Numbered from the stretch's first letter, positions 23,576 through 31,561 are shown. The stretch: DNA of 64,000 nucleotides from Stenotrophomonas sp. MMGLT7 (GCF_021168555.1 NZ_JAJOZS010000001.1:124001-188000), one strand, 5' to 3'. Numbers and translations: made by a program. The notes: a model not told the origin generated them from the sequence alone.

Positions 23576-26290
23576 TCATTTGTTCTGGAACACCCAGCAC
23601 TTCACCGTGCGCGGAATGCGCGCGTCGCCGAAGCCGTTGGGGTCGTGCGCGGTGAACAGCGCGCTGGCCACGGCGTGGTTGGCCTTGAGCAGCTTGTGGC
23701 GGCGGCTGTTGGGCAGCAGGTCGCGCAGCACGTTGAGGTCGGCGATGCGCTGGTTGTGCTCGATCGCCTTCTTCTGGAAGTGGTTCAGGTTGATGGCGAT
23801 CAGCGCCGGGTCGCGGGCATGGTTGACCACCGGACCATCGGCCGTGGATTGCAGGTAGTCGAACACCTCCCAGAACTCCACCACCTGCGGGTGGTCGGCG
23901 TTCATCGCCTGCTGGCGCTGCTCGGCCATGTGCGCCAGCGCCACGCGCGTGGCGGACACGATCTCCTGCGGCACATCGACCACCAGCAGCAGGCAGTCCA
24001 GCAGGGCCAGCATCTGCGCGTGGTTCTTGATGATGCGCTCCATGCGCAGGCTGGGCTGGCGGCGCAGCACGTCCTCGTAGTGCCGCACCTGCGTGGCGAA
24101 GGTTTCCATCACCCTGCCCTCGGCTCGGATGGCCTTGAACAGGAAATGGCTCACCTGCTCCACCGCCACCTGGTTGAGGTTGTCGGCCGCGATGCGGCTC
24201 TCGGTGGTCACGGTCGGCTGCACGAAGTGCAGCTTCACGATGCGCGACAGGATCGCCGCGCTGGCATCCACCGCCGCGTTCTGGCTGATGATGATGCTGC
24301 CGCGAAACGGCGGCTCGTAGGTCTCGTTGCCGCCGTTCTTCACGCCGCGCGTGCCCAGCAGGCCGCCGCCGAAGAAGTCCTTCAGCTCATCCCAGTCGAA
24401 GCTCTTGGCATGCGCCTTGTCCGGCGTGTCGCGGTCGCTCTCCAGCAGCACCACCGGCATGTTGCTGATCTGGCCCATTGCCCGGCTGCGGCCCGCACGC
24501 GTGGACTTGTTCGGGTCGAAGCCCTCGTAGTCCTGCCGGCCCAGCAGCTTCCACAGGAAGGTCAGCAGCGTGGTCTTGCCGGCGCCGGCCTCGCCCGTCG
24601 CCTCCAGGAACGGGAAGCTCTTGTGCGCCGCACGCACCTGCTCGGCGAACAGGCTGCCGAAGTAGAACGCCAGCGCCACCATGCCGTTGGTGCCGAAGGC
24701 CGTCCACAGCCACTGCACCCACTGGGTGTTGAACTCCTCCGCGTCGCGGTTGACCGTCAGGCCGATGCTCTTCTGGGTGGTCTTGAGCCGCAGGCGGCCC
24801 AGCTCGAAGTACTCCTCGGGGTTGGCGTCCACCACCTCGCCATCGCGCACCGCGAAGTCGTTGAACACGTAGGCCTTGTGGTCGCGGGAATAACCGACGA
24901 AATCCACCGTTTCCACGGTCTTGATCTCGTACAGCTGCTTGCCCATGATCGCCTTCAGCTGGCGGGCGCTGCCCTCCCACATGGCGCCCGGTGCAAAGCT
25001 GATCAGCCGCGCCTCGAACTCGCCGGCGCTGATCGTCTGCTTGCCGGTGAAGGTGTTCTTGACGCTCGGCCCATCGTGCGGGAAATCGACGCGGAAGTAG
25101 TACCAGCTCTCGTCGGTCAGCGGGTTCTTCTGGAAGTACAGCGCCTCGAACCTGCAGTTGGCGATCTCTTCCACGCTGCTGCAGTTGCCCACCAGCTTGT
25201 CCCGGGCGTCGTCGTCGAAATCGTCTTCGTCGTTGGCCTTGAGAAATTCGCTTTTCTGCTTCTCGAAGGCCTGCGCGTTGATGGCGAACCAGTACATCCG
25301 GTTCTTGAAGTCGAAGTGGAAGCCATAGTCGCCCGTGTGCCGGTAGATCAACATGGCCTTGTCCTTGGGCGACCTGGCCAGCAGCAGCGCGCCCTGGTAG
25401 CGCGCCGCATCGATGTCGCGCTGCCACTGCCTGGCGGCGTCCTCGGCATCGGCAATGGCGTGGCTGCGCAGGTGCAGGTCGTTCCAGTCCACCTTCTTGC
25501 CGCTGGACGGCTGCGGGATCAGCGCCGCCTTGCAGGGAAAGCCCAGCTTGCGCGCCTTGGCGATGTGCTTGACGGCGAAGCCGCGGCCGGCGTTGTCGTT
25601 GTCCAGGCCGAACACCAGCGTGGGCAGGTTGCCGGCGCGCAGGCTGGCCAGCTCCTTCAGACTGTCCTCGGGGTAGTGGTTGGACGACAGCAGCGCCGCC
25701 GCGTCCGTGCCGTGCTGCATCAGCGCTACGGCGTCGAAGATGCCTTCCACCAGCCACAGTTCCCCGGCTTCCACCATGCGCTGCTTGGTCGGCGGCGCCA
25801 TCCACCACCGGCCCAGGTAGCTGTCCCCGGGCTTGAAGCGCGCCTTCTGCTTGCCGAACCGGTGCGGCCGGTCGATCAGGCGTTCCCAGTAGCCGCCCTT
25901 GTCCAGCGCAAAGCGCACCGTCGCCGTGCCCTGGTTGCTGGCCCGGTCGAAAAAGTTCTCCTGCTGGTACCAGCCCTTCAGCGGCTTCAGATCGAAGCCG
26001 CGGTTGAACTGCAGGTAGGCATCGGCCGCCGCGTTGGGCTTGGCGTCGCTGCGCACGAAGCGCTTGGACCAATCGTCGAAGATGTCCGGGTACAGATCCT
26101 TGACCGGGAACTCCTCGCCGCAGTTGTTCAAGCGGCCGCAGCGCAGCACCCACGGATTGGCGGCGCTGGTGTACAGCTCCTTCTTGCCGCAGCTGGGGCA
26201 GCGCCCGCCGCGCAGGAACTGCTTGCCAGGCTTGAAGCCGTAGTCCAGGCGGATGCGGTCCTCGACCTGGCGGCGGATGTCCTCATCCAT
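23576..26290 (-). CDS. Primase-helicase (zinc finger, Toprim, P-loop ATPase)
   Basis: A 904-residue protein. A zinc finger lies at about residues 28-52 (CPSCGKKEL to RCGRLNNCGEE). A Toprim domain follows (WLVEGIFDAVALMQ near 185, LVFGLDNDNAGR near 235). The C-terminal half is a superfamily 3/D5-type helicase with Walker A GEAGAGKTTLL near residue 545 and LLESDRDTPDK as a candidate Walker B. It replaces the rolling-circle gpA of P2, so replication is probably theta-type. ATG 26290 is taken as start; an upstream ATG with a better site is out of frame. Confidence 0.85.
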   Translation of the reverse strand: MDEDIRRQVEDRIRLDYGFKPGKQFLRGGRCPSCGKKELYTSAANPWVLRCGRLNNCGEEFPVKDLYPDIFDDWSKRFVRSDAKPNAAADAYLQFNRGFDLKPLKGWYQQENFFDRASNQGTATVRFALDKGGYWERLIDRPHRFGKQKARFKPGDSYLGRWWMAPPTKQRMVEAGELWLVEGIFDAVALMQHGTDAAALLSSNHYPEDSLKELASLRAGNLPTLVFGLDNDNAGRGFAVKHIAKARKLGFPCKAALIPQPSSGKKVDWNDLHLRSHAIADAEDAARQWQRDIDAARYQGALLLARSPKDKAMLIYRHTGDYGFHFDFKNRMYWFAINAQAFEKQKSEFLKANDEDDFDDDARDKLVGNCSSVEEIANCRFEALYFQKNPLTDESWYYFRVDFPHDGPSVKNTFTGKQTISAGEFEARLISFAPGAMWEGSARQLKAIMGKQLYEIKTVETVDFVGYSRDHKAYVFNDFAVRDGEVVDANPEEYFELGRLRLKTTQKSIGLTVNRDAEEFNTQWVQWLWTAFGTNGMVALAFYFGSLFAEQVRAAHKSFPFLEATGEAGAGKTTLLTFLWKLLGRQDYEGFDPNKSTRAGRSRAMGQISNMPVVLLESDRDTPDKAHAKSFDWDELKDFFGGGLLGTRGVKNGGNETYEPPFRGSIIISQNAAVDASAAILSRIVKLHFVQPTVTTESRIAADNLNQVAVEQVSHFLFKAIRAEGRVMETFATQVRHYEDVLRRQPSLRMERIIKNHAQMLALLDCLLLVVDVPQEIVSATRVALAHMAEQRQQAMNADHPQVVEFWEVFDYLQSTADGPVVNHARDPALIAINLNHFQKKAIEHNQRIADLNVLRDLLPNSRRHKLLKANHAVASALFTAHDPNGFGDARIPRTVKCWVFQNK

Positions 26291-26395
26291 GCCTGGCCAC
26301 CGCACGATAAGATGCAGCTGTCCCCGGTGCCCGCACCGCTTCCCAGCCTGCTTTTTGGCATGGTTCTCTCCGAACCGGGAAGCGATCGGGCCTCG

Positions 26396-26417
26396 GGCAG
26401 GCGTTGGCGCGCCTGCC
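26396..26417 (-). promoter_or_regulatory. Leader hairpin C (8-bp stem, loop CGCCAA)
   Basis: GGCAGGCG/CGCCTGCC around TTGGCG on plus. It lies 35 bases before an ATG at 26361 that has the shared GGAGAGAACC ribosome site, but that ATG is one frame away from the primase. Confidence 0.6.
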
Positions 26418-26455
26418 GCCGGGGACAACTGCGTTGAAACGGGTGGAGCGGGACA

Positions 26456-26755
26456 TCAGGCACGGCCCCGCTGGGTTTTCTGGCGTGTGCCGCCCTTGAG
26501 CCGCTTGTCGCGTGTGGCCGAGGTGCGCCGCCGGTAGCGCTGCTCATCGGCGGCCAGGGCCTCGCCTACGCTGCCGGGCGGCTGGATCACCTCCACCATG
26601 CCGCCGGCGGCCAGGAAGGCCTCCACGTCGCTAGCCACGGCCTGCGCCTCGCGTGCCTTCTCCTGCGGCGCCACGTAGCTGCCGCCGCCGCTGTCGCGTA
26701 CCAGCCGCGGTATCTGCGCGGTGTCCCAGTTGCCGGAGTGGGTCATGCTGCTCAT
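26456..26755 (-). CDS. Small early phage protein, unknown
   Basis: A 99-residue protein (MSSMTHSGNWDTAQIPRLVR start) with a helical middle and a strongly basic C-terminus (RRRTSATRDKRLKGGTRQKT), suggesting nucleic-acid contact. Overlaps the upstream gene by four bases. No family recognised. Confidence 0.55.
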   Translation of the reverse strand: MSSMTHSGNWDTAQIPRLVRDSGGGSYVAPQEKAREAQAVASDVEAFLAAGGMVEVIQPPGSVGEALAADEQRYRRRTSATRDKRLKGGTRQKTQRGRA

Positions 26756-27033
26756 GCCGCCAGCTCCCGCGCCACGCGGCCACAGTTGTACAGCTCGATG
26801 CCGGCGTCCGTGGGGTAGATGCAGATCAGGCCGCTGGACAGCAGGCCACGCCGCAGCAACGGCTCGATGGACGCGCGGTAGCTGTATTCGCCCTGCCCTT
26901 CCTTGGCGTTCCAGTTCCATCCCATGTACCGGCCGGCACGCGGGTCGAACCGCAACCCATCGCAGAGCACGGCGGTGCGCAGGCAGCGCTGCTGTTCGGC
27001 CGGCAGGCCGGCCAGTTCGATCACGGATTGCAT
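26752..27033 (-). CDS. Small early phage protein, unknown
   Basis: A 93-residue protein starting at ATG 27033 after a GAGGGGG ribosome site. It has the segment FDPRAGRYMGWNWNAKEGQG and a C-terminal IYPTDAGIELYNCGRVAREL. No known domain. Overlaps the Ogr-like gene by 13 bases and the next gene by four. Confidence 0.6.
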   Translation of the reverse strand: MQSVIELAGLPAEQQRCLRTAVLCDGLRFDPRAGRYMGWNWNAKEGQGEYSYRASIEPLLRRGLLSSGLICIYPTDAGIELYNCGRVARELAA

Positions 27034-27380
27034 GGTTCCCCCTCGGATCCGGTGGCCGGCGCCGGCGGCGCGGCATCGGCGGATGGCTCGAACAGGTCGG
27101 CCTGCGCATCGACGTGCTGGGCGCGCCACGCCGCCTGCGCCTGGTTGCGCACGTAGGCCGGCGTAGGCGGCAGCTCGCTGGCCGCCGCCTCGGGCACCCC
27201 GCTGGGGCTGGCGATATGCGTCAGCTCGCTGACGCCGGCATAGCTGGCGCTGCACAGCGGGTTCTCGCACACGTAGACGTCGTGGCGCAGGAACTGGTGG
27301 CTCAGGTAGCTGTTGCGTTTCTTCAGCGCGCAGCCGCAGGCCTCGCACCGGAAGACGACTCGCTTGCGTCCGTCGTTCAT
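27021..27380 (-). CDS. ogr: Ogr/Delta-type zinc-finger late activator
   Basis: A 119-residue protein. Residues 8-47 have the Ogr finger layout: FRCEACG, a basic middle, then VCENPLCSASYAGVSEL (Cys-x2-Cys, Cys-x4-Cys), closely matching P2 Ogr (CQNVNCSATF). The C-terminal 60 residues are an Ala/Pro-rich extension absent in P2 Ogr. Ogr proteins bind upstream of P2 late promoters and contact RNA polymerase alpha. Unlike P2, the gene is in the early operon next to the immunity region, not beside D. Confidence 0.8.
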   Translation of the reverse strand: MNDGRKRVVFRCEACGCALKKRNSYLSHQFLRHDVYVCENPLCSASYAGVSELTHIASPSGVPEAAASELPPTPAYVRNQAQAAWRAQHVDAQADLFEPSADAAPPAPATGSEGEPCNP

Positions 27381-27390
27381 CGCCCTGCCC

Positions 27391-27621
27391 TCACGCCCGC
27401 TCTTCGGCGCGCAGCACGCCGGGGGTGATCTCCTTCCCAATGGTCTGGGAAAGCTCCCTGAGGATCCGGTAGCTCAAGCGGCCGCGCGGCAGCTCAGCGG
27501 CGCCGGCGTAGCGGCTGATCACCTGCGTGACCATGCGCGGCTCGTAGCCGCGCTCCCTCGCCCACTGCCGATAGCTCAGGCCTTTCTCCATCAGCCGGGC
27601 GCGAACCTGTTGCTTCTTCAT
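27391..27621 (-). CDS. Cro-like regulator, BcepMu gp16-type
   Basis: A 76-residue protein with a helix-turn-helix (GLSYRQWARERGYEPRMVTQ then VISRYAG) and the conserved tail GKEITPGVL seen in BcepMu gp16-family phage regulators. It is first in the minus-strand early operon, divergent from the repressor, i.e. the Cro/Cox position. Its promoter (TTGACA, 17 bases, CATAGT) lies in the shared operator region. Confidence 0.75.
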   Translation of the reverse strand: MKKQQVRARLMEKGLSYRQWARERGYEPRMVTQVISRYAGAAELPRGRLSYRILRELSQTIGKEITPGVLRAEERA

Positions 27622-27694
27622 GATTACCCCTCGGGTTAATCTGTACCCATTGGGGTCGCACTATGGGTAGTCTTCTACTCGTTGTCAACTACTC
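27622..27694. promoter_or_regulatory. Immunity operator/promoter region
   Basis: A 73-bp divergent region. Minus-strand promoter: TTGACA at 27688-27683, 17-base spacer, CATAGT at 27665-27660. A near-palindrome GATTACCC-CTC-GGGTTAATC covers 27622-27641 next to the cro-like start, and ACCCAT occurs on both strands near 27645 and 27664. CGGGTTAATCTGT recurs at 28056 beyond the repressor gene. Confidence 0.7.
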
Positions 27695-28063
27695 ATGAGT
27701 AAAAAAATGGACATAGGGCAAAGACTGGCTGAGGAACGCGCACGGCTGGGCATGAATCAGGATCAGTTCGCTACGGCTGCTGGCCTCAAGTCGCGGAAAA
27801 CGCTGTATTCCTACGAGTCCGGTGAAAGATCACCAGACACCGCTGCTTTGGCAGCTTGGGCGGCGCTTGGTGTTGATGTGCTCTACATCATCACGGGGCA
27901 ACGGGCCGGGGAGGTCGGCCTTAGTCCGCGCGAGGAAGCCCTGCTAGCCAACTACCGAGCCAGCGATACAGCTGGGAAGACCGCACTGGACTCGGCAAGC
28001 ACTGCGCTGGCGGAATCGGGGAAGCAACAGGTAGCGCTTTCAGCGCGTAAAAAAGCGGGTTAA
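27695..28063 (+). CDS. Short HTH repressor (CI/C-like)
   Basis: A 122-residue XRE-family protein: MDIGQRLAEERARLGMNQDQ, FATAAGLKSRKTLYSYESGE is a classic helix-turn-helix (residues 5-65), followed by a helical dimerisation-like tail. It lacks the Ser-Lys peptidase domain of lambda CI, so SOS autocleavage is not expected, as with P2 C. No ribosome site precedes the ATG at 27695; transcription may begin close to it. First gene of the plus-strand operon. Confidence 0.8.
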   Translation: MSKKMDIGQRLAEERARLGMNQDQFATAAGLKSRKTLYSYESGERSPDTAALAAWAALGVDVLYIITGQRAGEVGLSPREEALLANYRASDTAGKTALDSASTALAESGKQQVALSARKKAG

Positions 28064-28080
28064 TCTGTTCTTATTGGGTA
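28055..28080. promoter_or_regulatory. Second operator-like copy before the cargo operon
   Basis: CGGGTTAATCTGT (13 bases) is identical to 27632-27644, and the following ATTGGG also matches, 20 of 25 aligned bases in all. It overlaps the repressor stop codon and lies about 30 bases before the next gene, so the immunity regulators may also control the cargo genes. Confidence 0.45.
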
Positions 28081-28107
28081 CACAGGCAACGATTCAGGGG
28101 GAAAACT

Positions 28108-28824
28108 ATGGAAGGTTTTTTTGGGCTGGCCGCCTTCGTGTTCGCGTGGGTGGTCATGGCGCACCTCGGGAAGAAAAAGAACTGGGGCGGCCTGAAGTGG
28201 CACGGCCTCGGGTTCGTTGCAGCGCTGGTGGCGCTTGGCATCGTGGGCGCGGTGCTTGCGCCGCCAAGCAATCCGGCACAACCAACTCCCGCCACCCAAG
28301 CTACGGACGAAGCTGCGGACCCTGTAGATGTCCGGCCTCAGGGCGCCGACGACAAGGCGCTGAAGAAACTCGACGATCGCCTTGTTTCGGTCGATCACAT
28401 GCCAATGGCGACACCGCCACGATTGGTGCTGACCCTAAAGGGTGATGGCTGGGACGAAGCGGCGGTATTCCAGAACTTCGCCATGGATGCTCGGCGGCTT
28501 TTGACGAAGATGGGCGAGCGGAAGCTATTGCCTGCTGATGAGGACATCACCTTCATTCTTCGCGTCGGGACTGTCGGCGGTGATGGCCGGGATGCCGAAC
28601 AGAACATCGTGCATTTGACGCTTCCGGCCACAGCGGCAACCCAAGTCGCGGGGACAGACAACAAGAACGCCGAATCGGAATTGCTGCGCCATGCTCGCGC
28701 CGAATTCAATGGCCGCATGGGCCGCGAGGTGGTGACAGCGTTCTGCAACTCGGATCGGTCACAAATGGTCGTGCCTGCGGCCACGTTCTGCCAGCAGGCA
28801 CTGGGACGCGACGGCGCAGGTTAA
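28108..28824 (+). CDS. Two-TM membrane protein, unknown
   Basis: A 238-residue protein with two hydrophobic segments (residues 5-20 and 35-52) separated by a basic loop (LGKKKNWGG), then a Pro-rich linker and a soluble domain of about 170 residues. Start has a CAGGGGG site. Directly follows the repressor on the same strand, so expression in the lysogen is likely. The soluble domain has no recognised fold; superinfection exclusion is a possibility. Confidence 0.65.
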   Translation: MEGFFGLAAFVFAWVVMAHLGKKKNWGGLKWHGLGFVAALVALGIVGAVLAPPSNPAQPTPATQATDEAADPVDVRPQGADDKALKKLDDRLVSVDHMPMATPPRLVLTLKGDGWDEAAVFQNFAMDARRLLTKMGERKLLPADEDITFILRVGTVGGDGRDAEQNIVHLTLPATAATQVAGTDNKNAESELLRHARAEFNGRMGREVVTAFCNSDRSQMVVPAATFCQQALGRDGAG

Positions 28825-28899
28825 TCATGCTGCGCCCGATCTGTCTCCAATGCGAATACTTCGACCATCGAGGTCGGGACAACACGGAAGGGGGATTGT

Positions 28900-29523
28900 A
28901 TGTTTTTCCGTAGCGACAACGGGGCCGCACCGGCACCAGGGATCACGCACGGTCGTCGCAAGGATCGAACGACGGATGAGCTGATCGGCCTTGTGCGTGG
29001 TCTGCTGGCAGACGGCATGGTGGTACAGCAGGAAGCGCAATTCCTCGCCCGCTGGCTGGAAGACAAACGCGAATTCCTTGGAAGCTATCCGTTCGACATT
29101 CTGTACTCCCGCCTCTCCGACGCGCTGGTCGATGGCGTCCTGGACGAAGACGAATCCAATGACCTGGCGGACCTGTTTCTCAGGCTTTCCAGTAACGAAA
29201 ACGCCACCGTAGAAGCAGTTGTTGCGGGCAAGGCCTCCAGCTCGCTGCCCATCACAAGGCCGGAACCAGTCATCGTTTTCCCGGAACAGGTGTTCGTCGT
29301 GACGGGTGTATTCGACTTCGGTAACCGCAAACAGGTCACCGCCTGCATCCAGGAGCGTGGTGGCCGTGTTAGCAGTTCGATCAGTGGCCTCACCAACTAC
29401 CTGGTGGTGGGCAATCAAGGCTCCGATGACTGGATGCACTCATCCTTCGGCCGGAAGATCGAGGCCGCGATCGATCACGGCGTACACGTGGTCATCGAAA
29501 GCCACTGGCATGCCCATCTGTAA
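28900..29523 (+). CDS. BRCT-domain protein
   Basis: A 207-residue protein. Residues 1-105 are helical and resemble regions found before BRCT domains in bacterial DNA ligase-like phage proteins. Residues 118-207 form a BRCT domain (VFVVTGVFDFGNRKQVTACI, GGRVSSSISGLTNYLVVG, ending VVIESHWHAHL). No ligase active site is present. BRCT domains bind DNA ends or nicked DNA. Strong ribosome site GGAAGGGGG. Confidence 0.8.
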   Translation: MFFRSDNGAAPAPGITHGRRKDRTTDELIGLVRGLLADGMVVQQEAQFLARWLEDKREFLGSYPFDILYSRLSDALVDGVLDEDESNDLADLFLRLSSNENATVEAVVAGKASSSLPITRPEPVIVFPEQVFVVTGVFDFGNRKQVTACIQERGGRVSSSISGLTNYLVVGNQGSDDWMHSSFGRKIEAAIDHGVHVVIESHWHAHL

Positions 29524-29692
29524 GAAAACAGGCAACGACTGCGACCGCGGCGCTCAACGCCTTGCCCCGGCGCAGGCCAGTGGCAGCGACGGCGCCTGCC
29601 CCTGCAGTAGCGGCAAGCTCTGCACCGGCCCGCGCGGCGGCCGGTATTGCTTCACGCCCGGGGGTAAAAAGAGCTATAAGCCACGCAACTGA
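29510..29692 (+). CDS. Small Cys-rich basic protein
   Basis: A 60-residue product; ATG overlaps the end of the BRCT gene by 14 bases. Six cysteines (CKKTGNDC, ACPCSSGKLC, YCF) and a C-terminal GPRGGRYCFTPGGKKSYKP motif that resembles the PBCV-type basic adaptor pattern (GPRGGRY..GKK.Y). Likely binds metal or nucleic acid. Short, but the cysteine pattern and the C-terminal motif argue that it is real. Confidence 0.55.
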   Translation: MPICKKTGNDCDRGAQRLAPAQASGSDGACPCSSGKLCTGPRGGRYCFTPGGKKSYKPRN

Positions 29693-29702
29693 GAATATAA
29701 CA

Positions 29703-30506
29703 ATGGGAAGTAAAAAAAAGCGAAATAAAAACAAGAAGAAAGAGCGAATTGAATACATTCAGTGGACGACCAGGGGCGAGGTCACATCGATAGAAGTTTC
29801 CTTTGATCCGGCAACGGGGAAAGTTACAAGCCCACAGGCTGATAAACACACCATGCGCTCTGAGATTTCTTATGAAAGGGATTCGGGGAAAAACAAAGTT
29901 CTGGCATCTGTTCCCGCTATAAATGGAGCATCAGTTTTCGACGCGTGGGAGCAGCTGGTATCGCAAGCGACTCACATAATAGCAGTAGACACAAATAGTA
30001 GAGATGTCAATGGGCGAAAAATAAGCGTCACATTCGCATGCCGAACTGCAAAGATGCTTCCGCCAGCGCCGGAATACTCCGTGGCATTTGTCCCACTATG
30101 CTGCTATGTAATATTCGATGTGACTGATGGCGTAAATCCTGAGCGTATTGGATGGCATCTCACCCTTAAAAATCATATAAACATTGAAAAGCTTGGGGAC
30201 GGTCAAAGTCTCGGGATTATAGTCGATAGCGAACTTGGAAAGCTTCAAGATTTAAATAAGCGAGCTGCCGGGTACTACCAGGACATTTTATTGCCCGAAA
30301 AGTCCTTCATGACATACGCCTCTGACGCAGCGATGGAAAATCCTGCATCGGTAATGATTAAATACTGCCATGATAGTGCCAACAAAGTTTTTGACAGGAT
30401 GATCAATGATTTTATGAATATCGAGATTCCAAATAATGGGAATTCAGATTATCGAGGGCATGTAAGGGTAAAGATAAATGTCATGCCGCCATCGCGGAAC
30501 CGATAG
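29703..30506 (+). CDS. AT-rich cargo gene, unknown
   Basis: A 267-residue protein with a Lys/Asn-rich N-terminus (MGSKKKRNKNKKKERIEYIQ). Visibly AT-richer than the phage around it. It contains acidic positions at AVDTNSRD, GIIVDSELGKLQD and FMTYASDAA that could suit an RNase H-like metal site, but this is only a pattern. No family recognised. It precedes the Rex-like pair and may be part of the same imported module. Confidence 0.65.
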   Translation: MGSKKKRNKNKKKERIEYIQWTTRGEVTSIEVSFDPATGKVTSPQADKHTMRSEISYERDSGKNKVLASVPAINGASVFDAWEQLVSQATHIIAVDTNSRDVNGRKISVTFACRTAKMLPPAPEYSVAFVPLCCYVIFDVTDGVNPERIGWHLTLKNHINIEKLGDGQSLGIIVDSELGKLQDLNKRAAGYYQDILLPEKSFMTYASDAAMENPASVMIKYCHDSANKVFDRMINDFMNIEIPNNGNSDYRGHVRVKINVMPPSRNR

Positions 30507-30514
30507 ACTCAGAA

Positions 30515-30542
30515 TTCGCCATGCGGAATGATGTCATATAAT
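30515..30542 (+). promoter_or_regulatory. Promoter of the Rex-like pair
   Basis: A perfect TATAAT at 30537-30542 with a weak -35 (TTCGCC, 30515-30520, 16-base spacer), 44 bases before the GTG start. Suggests the pair can be transcribed independently of the repressor operon. Confidence 0.5.
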
Positions 30543-30586
30543 TAATTTCTTATATGGTCCGCTCCATTTCAAGCAAGGAAAGTTCA

Positions 30587-31561
30587 GTGAATCGAACAAC
30601 AAAAACCATCTGGTACAAACGAGTGACCATCCAGGGCCATAAAACGACACTACGCACTCTGCTGGCATCAGCCCTGAACGATCGACCATTAGCTGGTGAG
30701 CGCCTAATGAATATGGCTAATGATGCAGAGAATATTGGCATCAACCTTTATCAGACACAAGAAGACTTGTTATTTGGTCAGTTCATTTGCTTTCTTCCCG
30801 GAATGCGTCAGCCTGTCATGACGCTTGAAAATGGAAAGACGGCATTTGACCTCGCAACTATTGCAGCAGAAACAACCGACGACGGCAAAAAGAGGGAATT
30901 CCTTGAGTCTATTGGGTACTTTGGAATAGTAGACAATCACTTAATGCTGGTTCAGACGAAGGCTCTTTCTTCGCGTGAGTTTGAGGATTACCTGACATGG
31001 TTGCTTACGAATGCGACAACAACGCTTGCGAAGGGGACAATGCTTACATTGGATGATCCTGCAGCAACAAAAGCAAGAAAGACTGCAGCTCAAAAGAACA
31101 TTCGCGGTGTAACCATAGGCACTCAGCTACAGGCAGTCGCAGCCCCTGAGATAGTGAAGGGGGATGCTGTCAGCAAGTACGAACTGAAAGGCGGTGCTTT
31201 TGACGCTCTGCGAAGCCTGCTAGGAGCTGAAATCTTCGACAAGCTATCCCTTGAAGAATCGCTTGAAGAGGACAATATCGAACTGCAACTGACTGTTCGT
31301 GTTAAAGGACGACGTGTAGCCAGTGATGATGGTCAGAAGTTCTTGCGGGCAGTTGGGAGAGCAACGCGTCACATAGATCCACGTGACTACGCCATTGAAC
31401 TTGAACGTAATGGCGAACTGAAGGGTTCTGACTTGAAGCTGCATCGAACTGTTGGTGTTGCAACGCATCAACAGGGAGGATTGATTGACGAAACCGCGAT
31501 GATGGCGCATATGATTGCTTGGCTTAAAGAATTGAACGAGAAGGGCTACATAGATCCGTGA
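30587..31561 (+). CDS. RexA-like protein, candidate exclusion sensor
   Basis: GTG at 30587 has AAGGAAAG six bases upstream and is preferred (324 residues); ATG at 30554 would add 11. Soluble and AT-rich. The C-terminal part matches lambda RexA in layout from memory: LRSLLGAEIFDKLSLEESLE, then a basic strand (LTVRVKGRR), an IELERNGELKGSDLKL-like segment and a helical end. RexA senses phage replication-recombination structures and activates RexB. The neighbour is a four-TM protein, as in lambda. Homology is proposed, not proven. Confidence 0.6.
   Translation: MNRTTKTIWYKRVTIQGHKTTLRTLLASALNDRPLAGERLMNMANDAENIGINLYQTQEDLLFGQFICFLPGMRQPVMTLENGKTAFDLATIAAETTDDGKKREFLESIGYFGIVDNHLMLVQTKALSSREFEDYLTWLLTNATTTLAKGTMLTLDDPAATKARKTAAQKNIRGVTIGTQLQAVAAPEIVKGDAVSKYELKGGAFDALRSLLGAEIFDKLSLEESLEEDNIELQLTVRVKGRRVASDDGQKFLRAVGRATRHIDPRDYAIELERNGELKGSDLKLHRTVGVATHQQGGLIDETAMMAHMIAWLKELNEKGYIDP

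Noticed and set aside
26128-26361. 77-residue protein from the ATG after hairpin C
   Set aside because: Composition (Ala/Ser/Arg) is that of an off-frame read of the primase zinc-finger region; kept only as a finding about start choice.
23465-26437. 990-codon plus-strand open frame opposite the primase gene
   Set aside because: A GC-rich shadow: Val/Leu/His/Gln-rich, no domains, and exactly antisense to a gene with clear motifs.
28900-29523. NAD-dependent DNA ligase
   Set aside because: Only the BRCT domain is present; there is no adenylation domain or KxDG motif.
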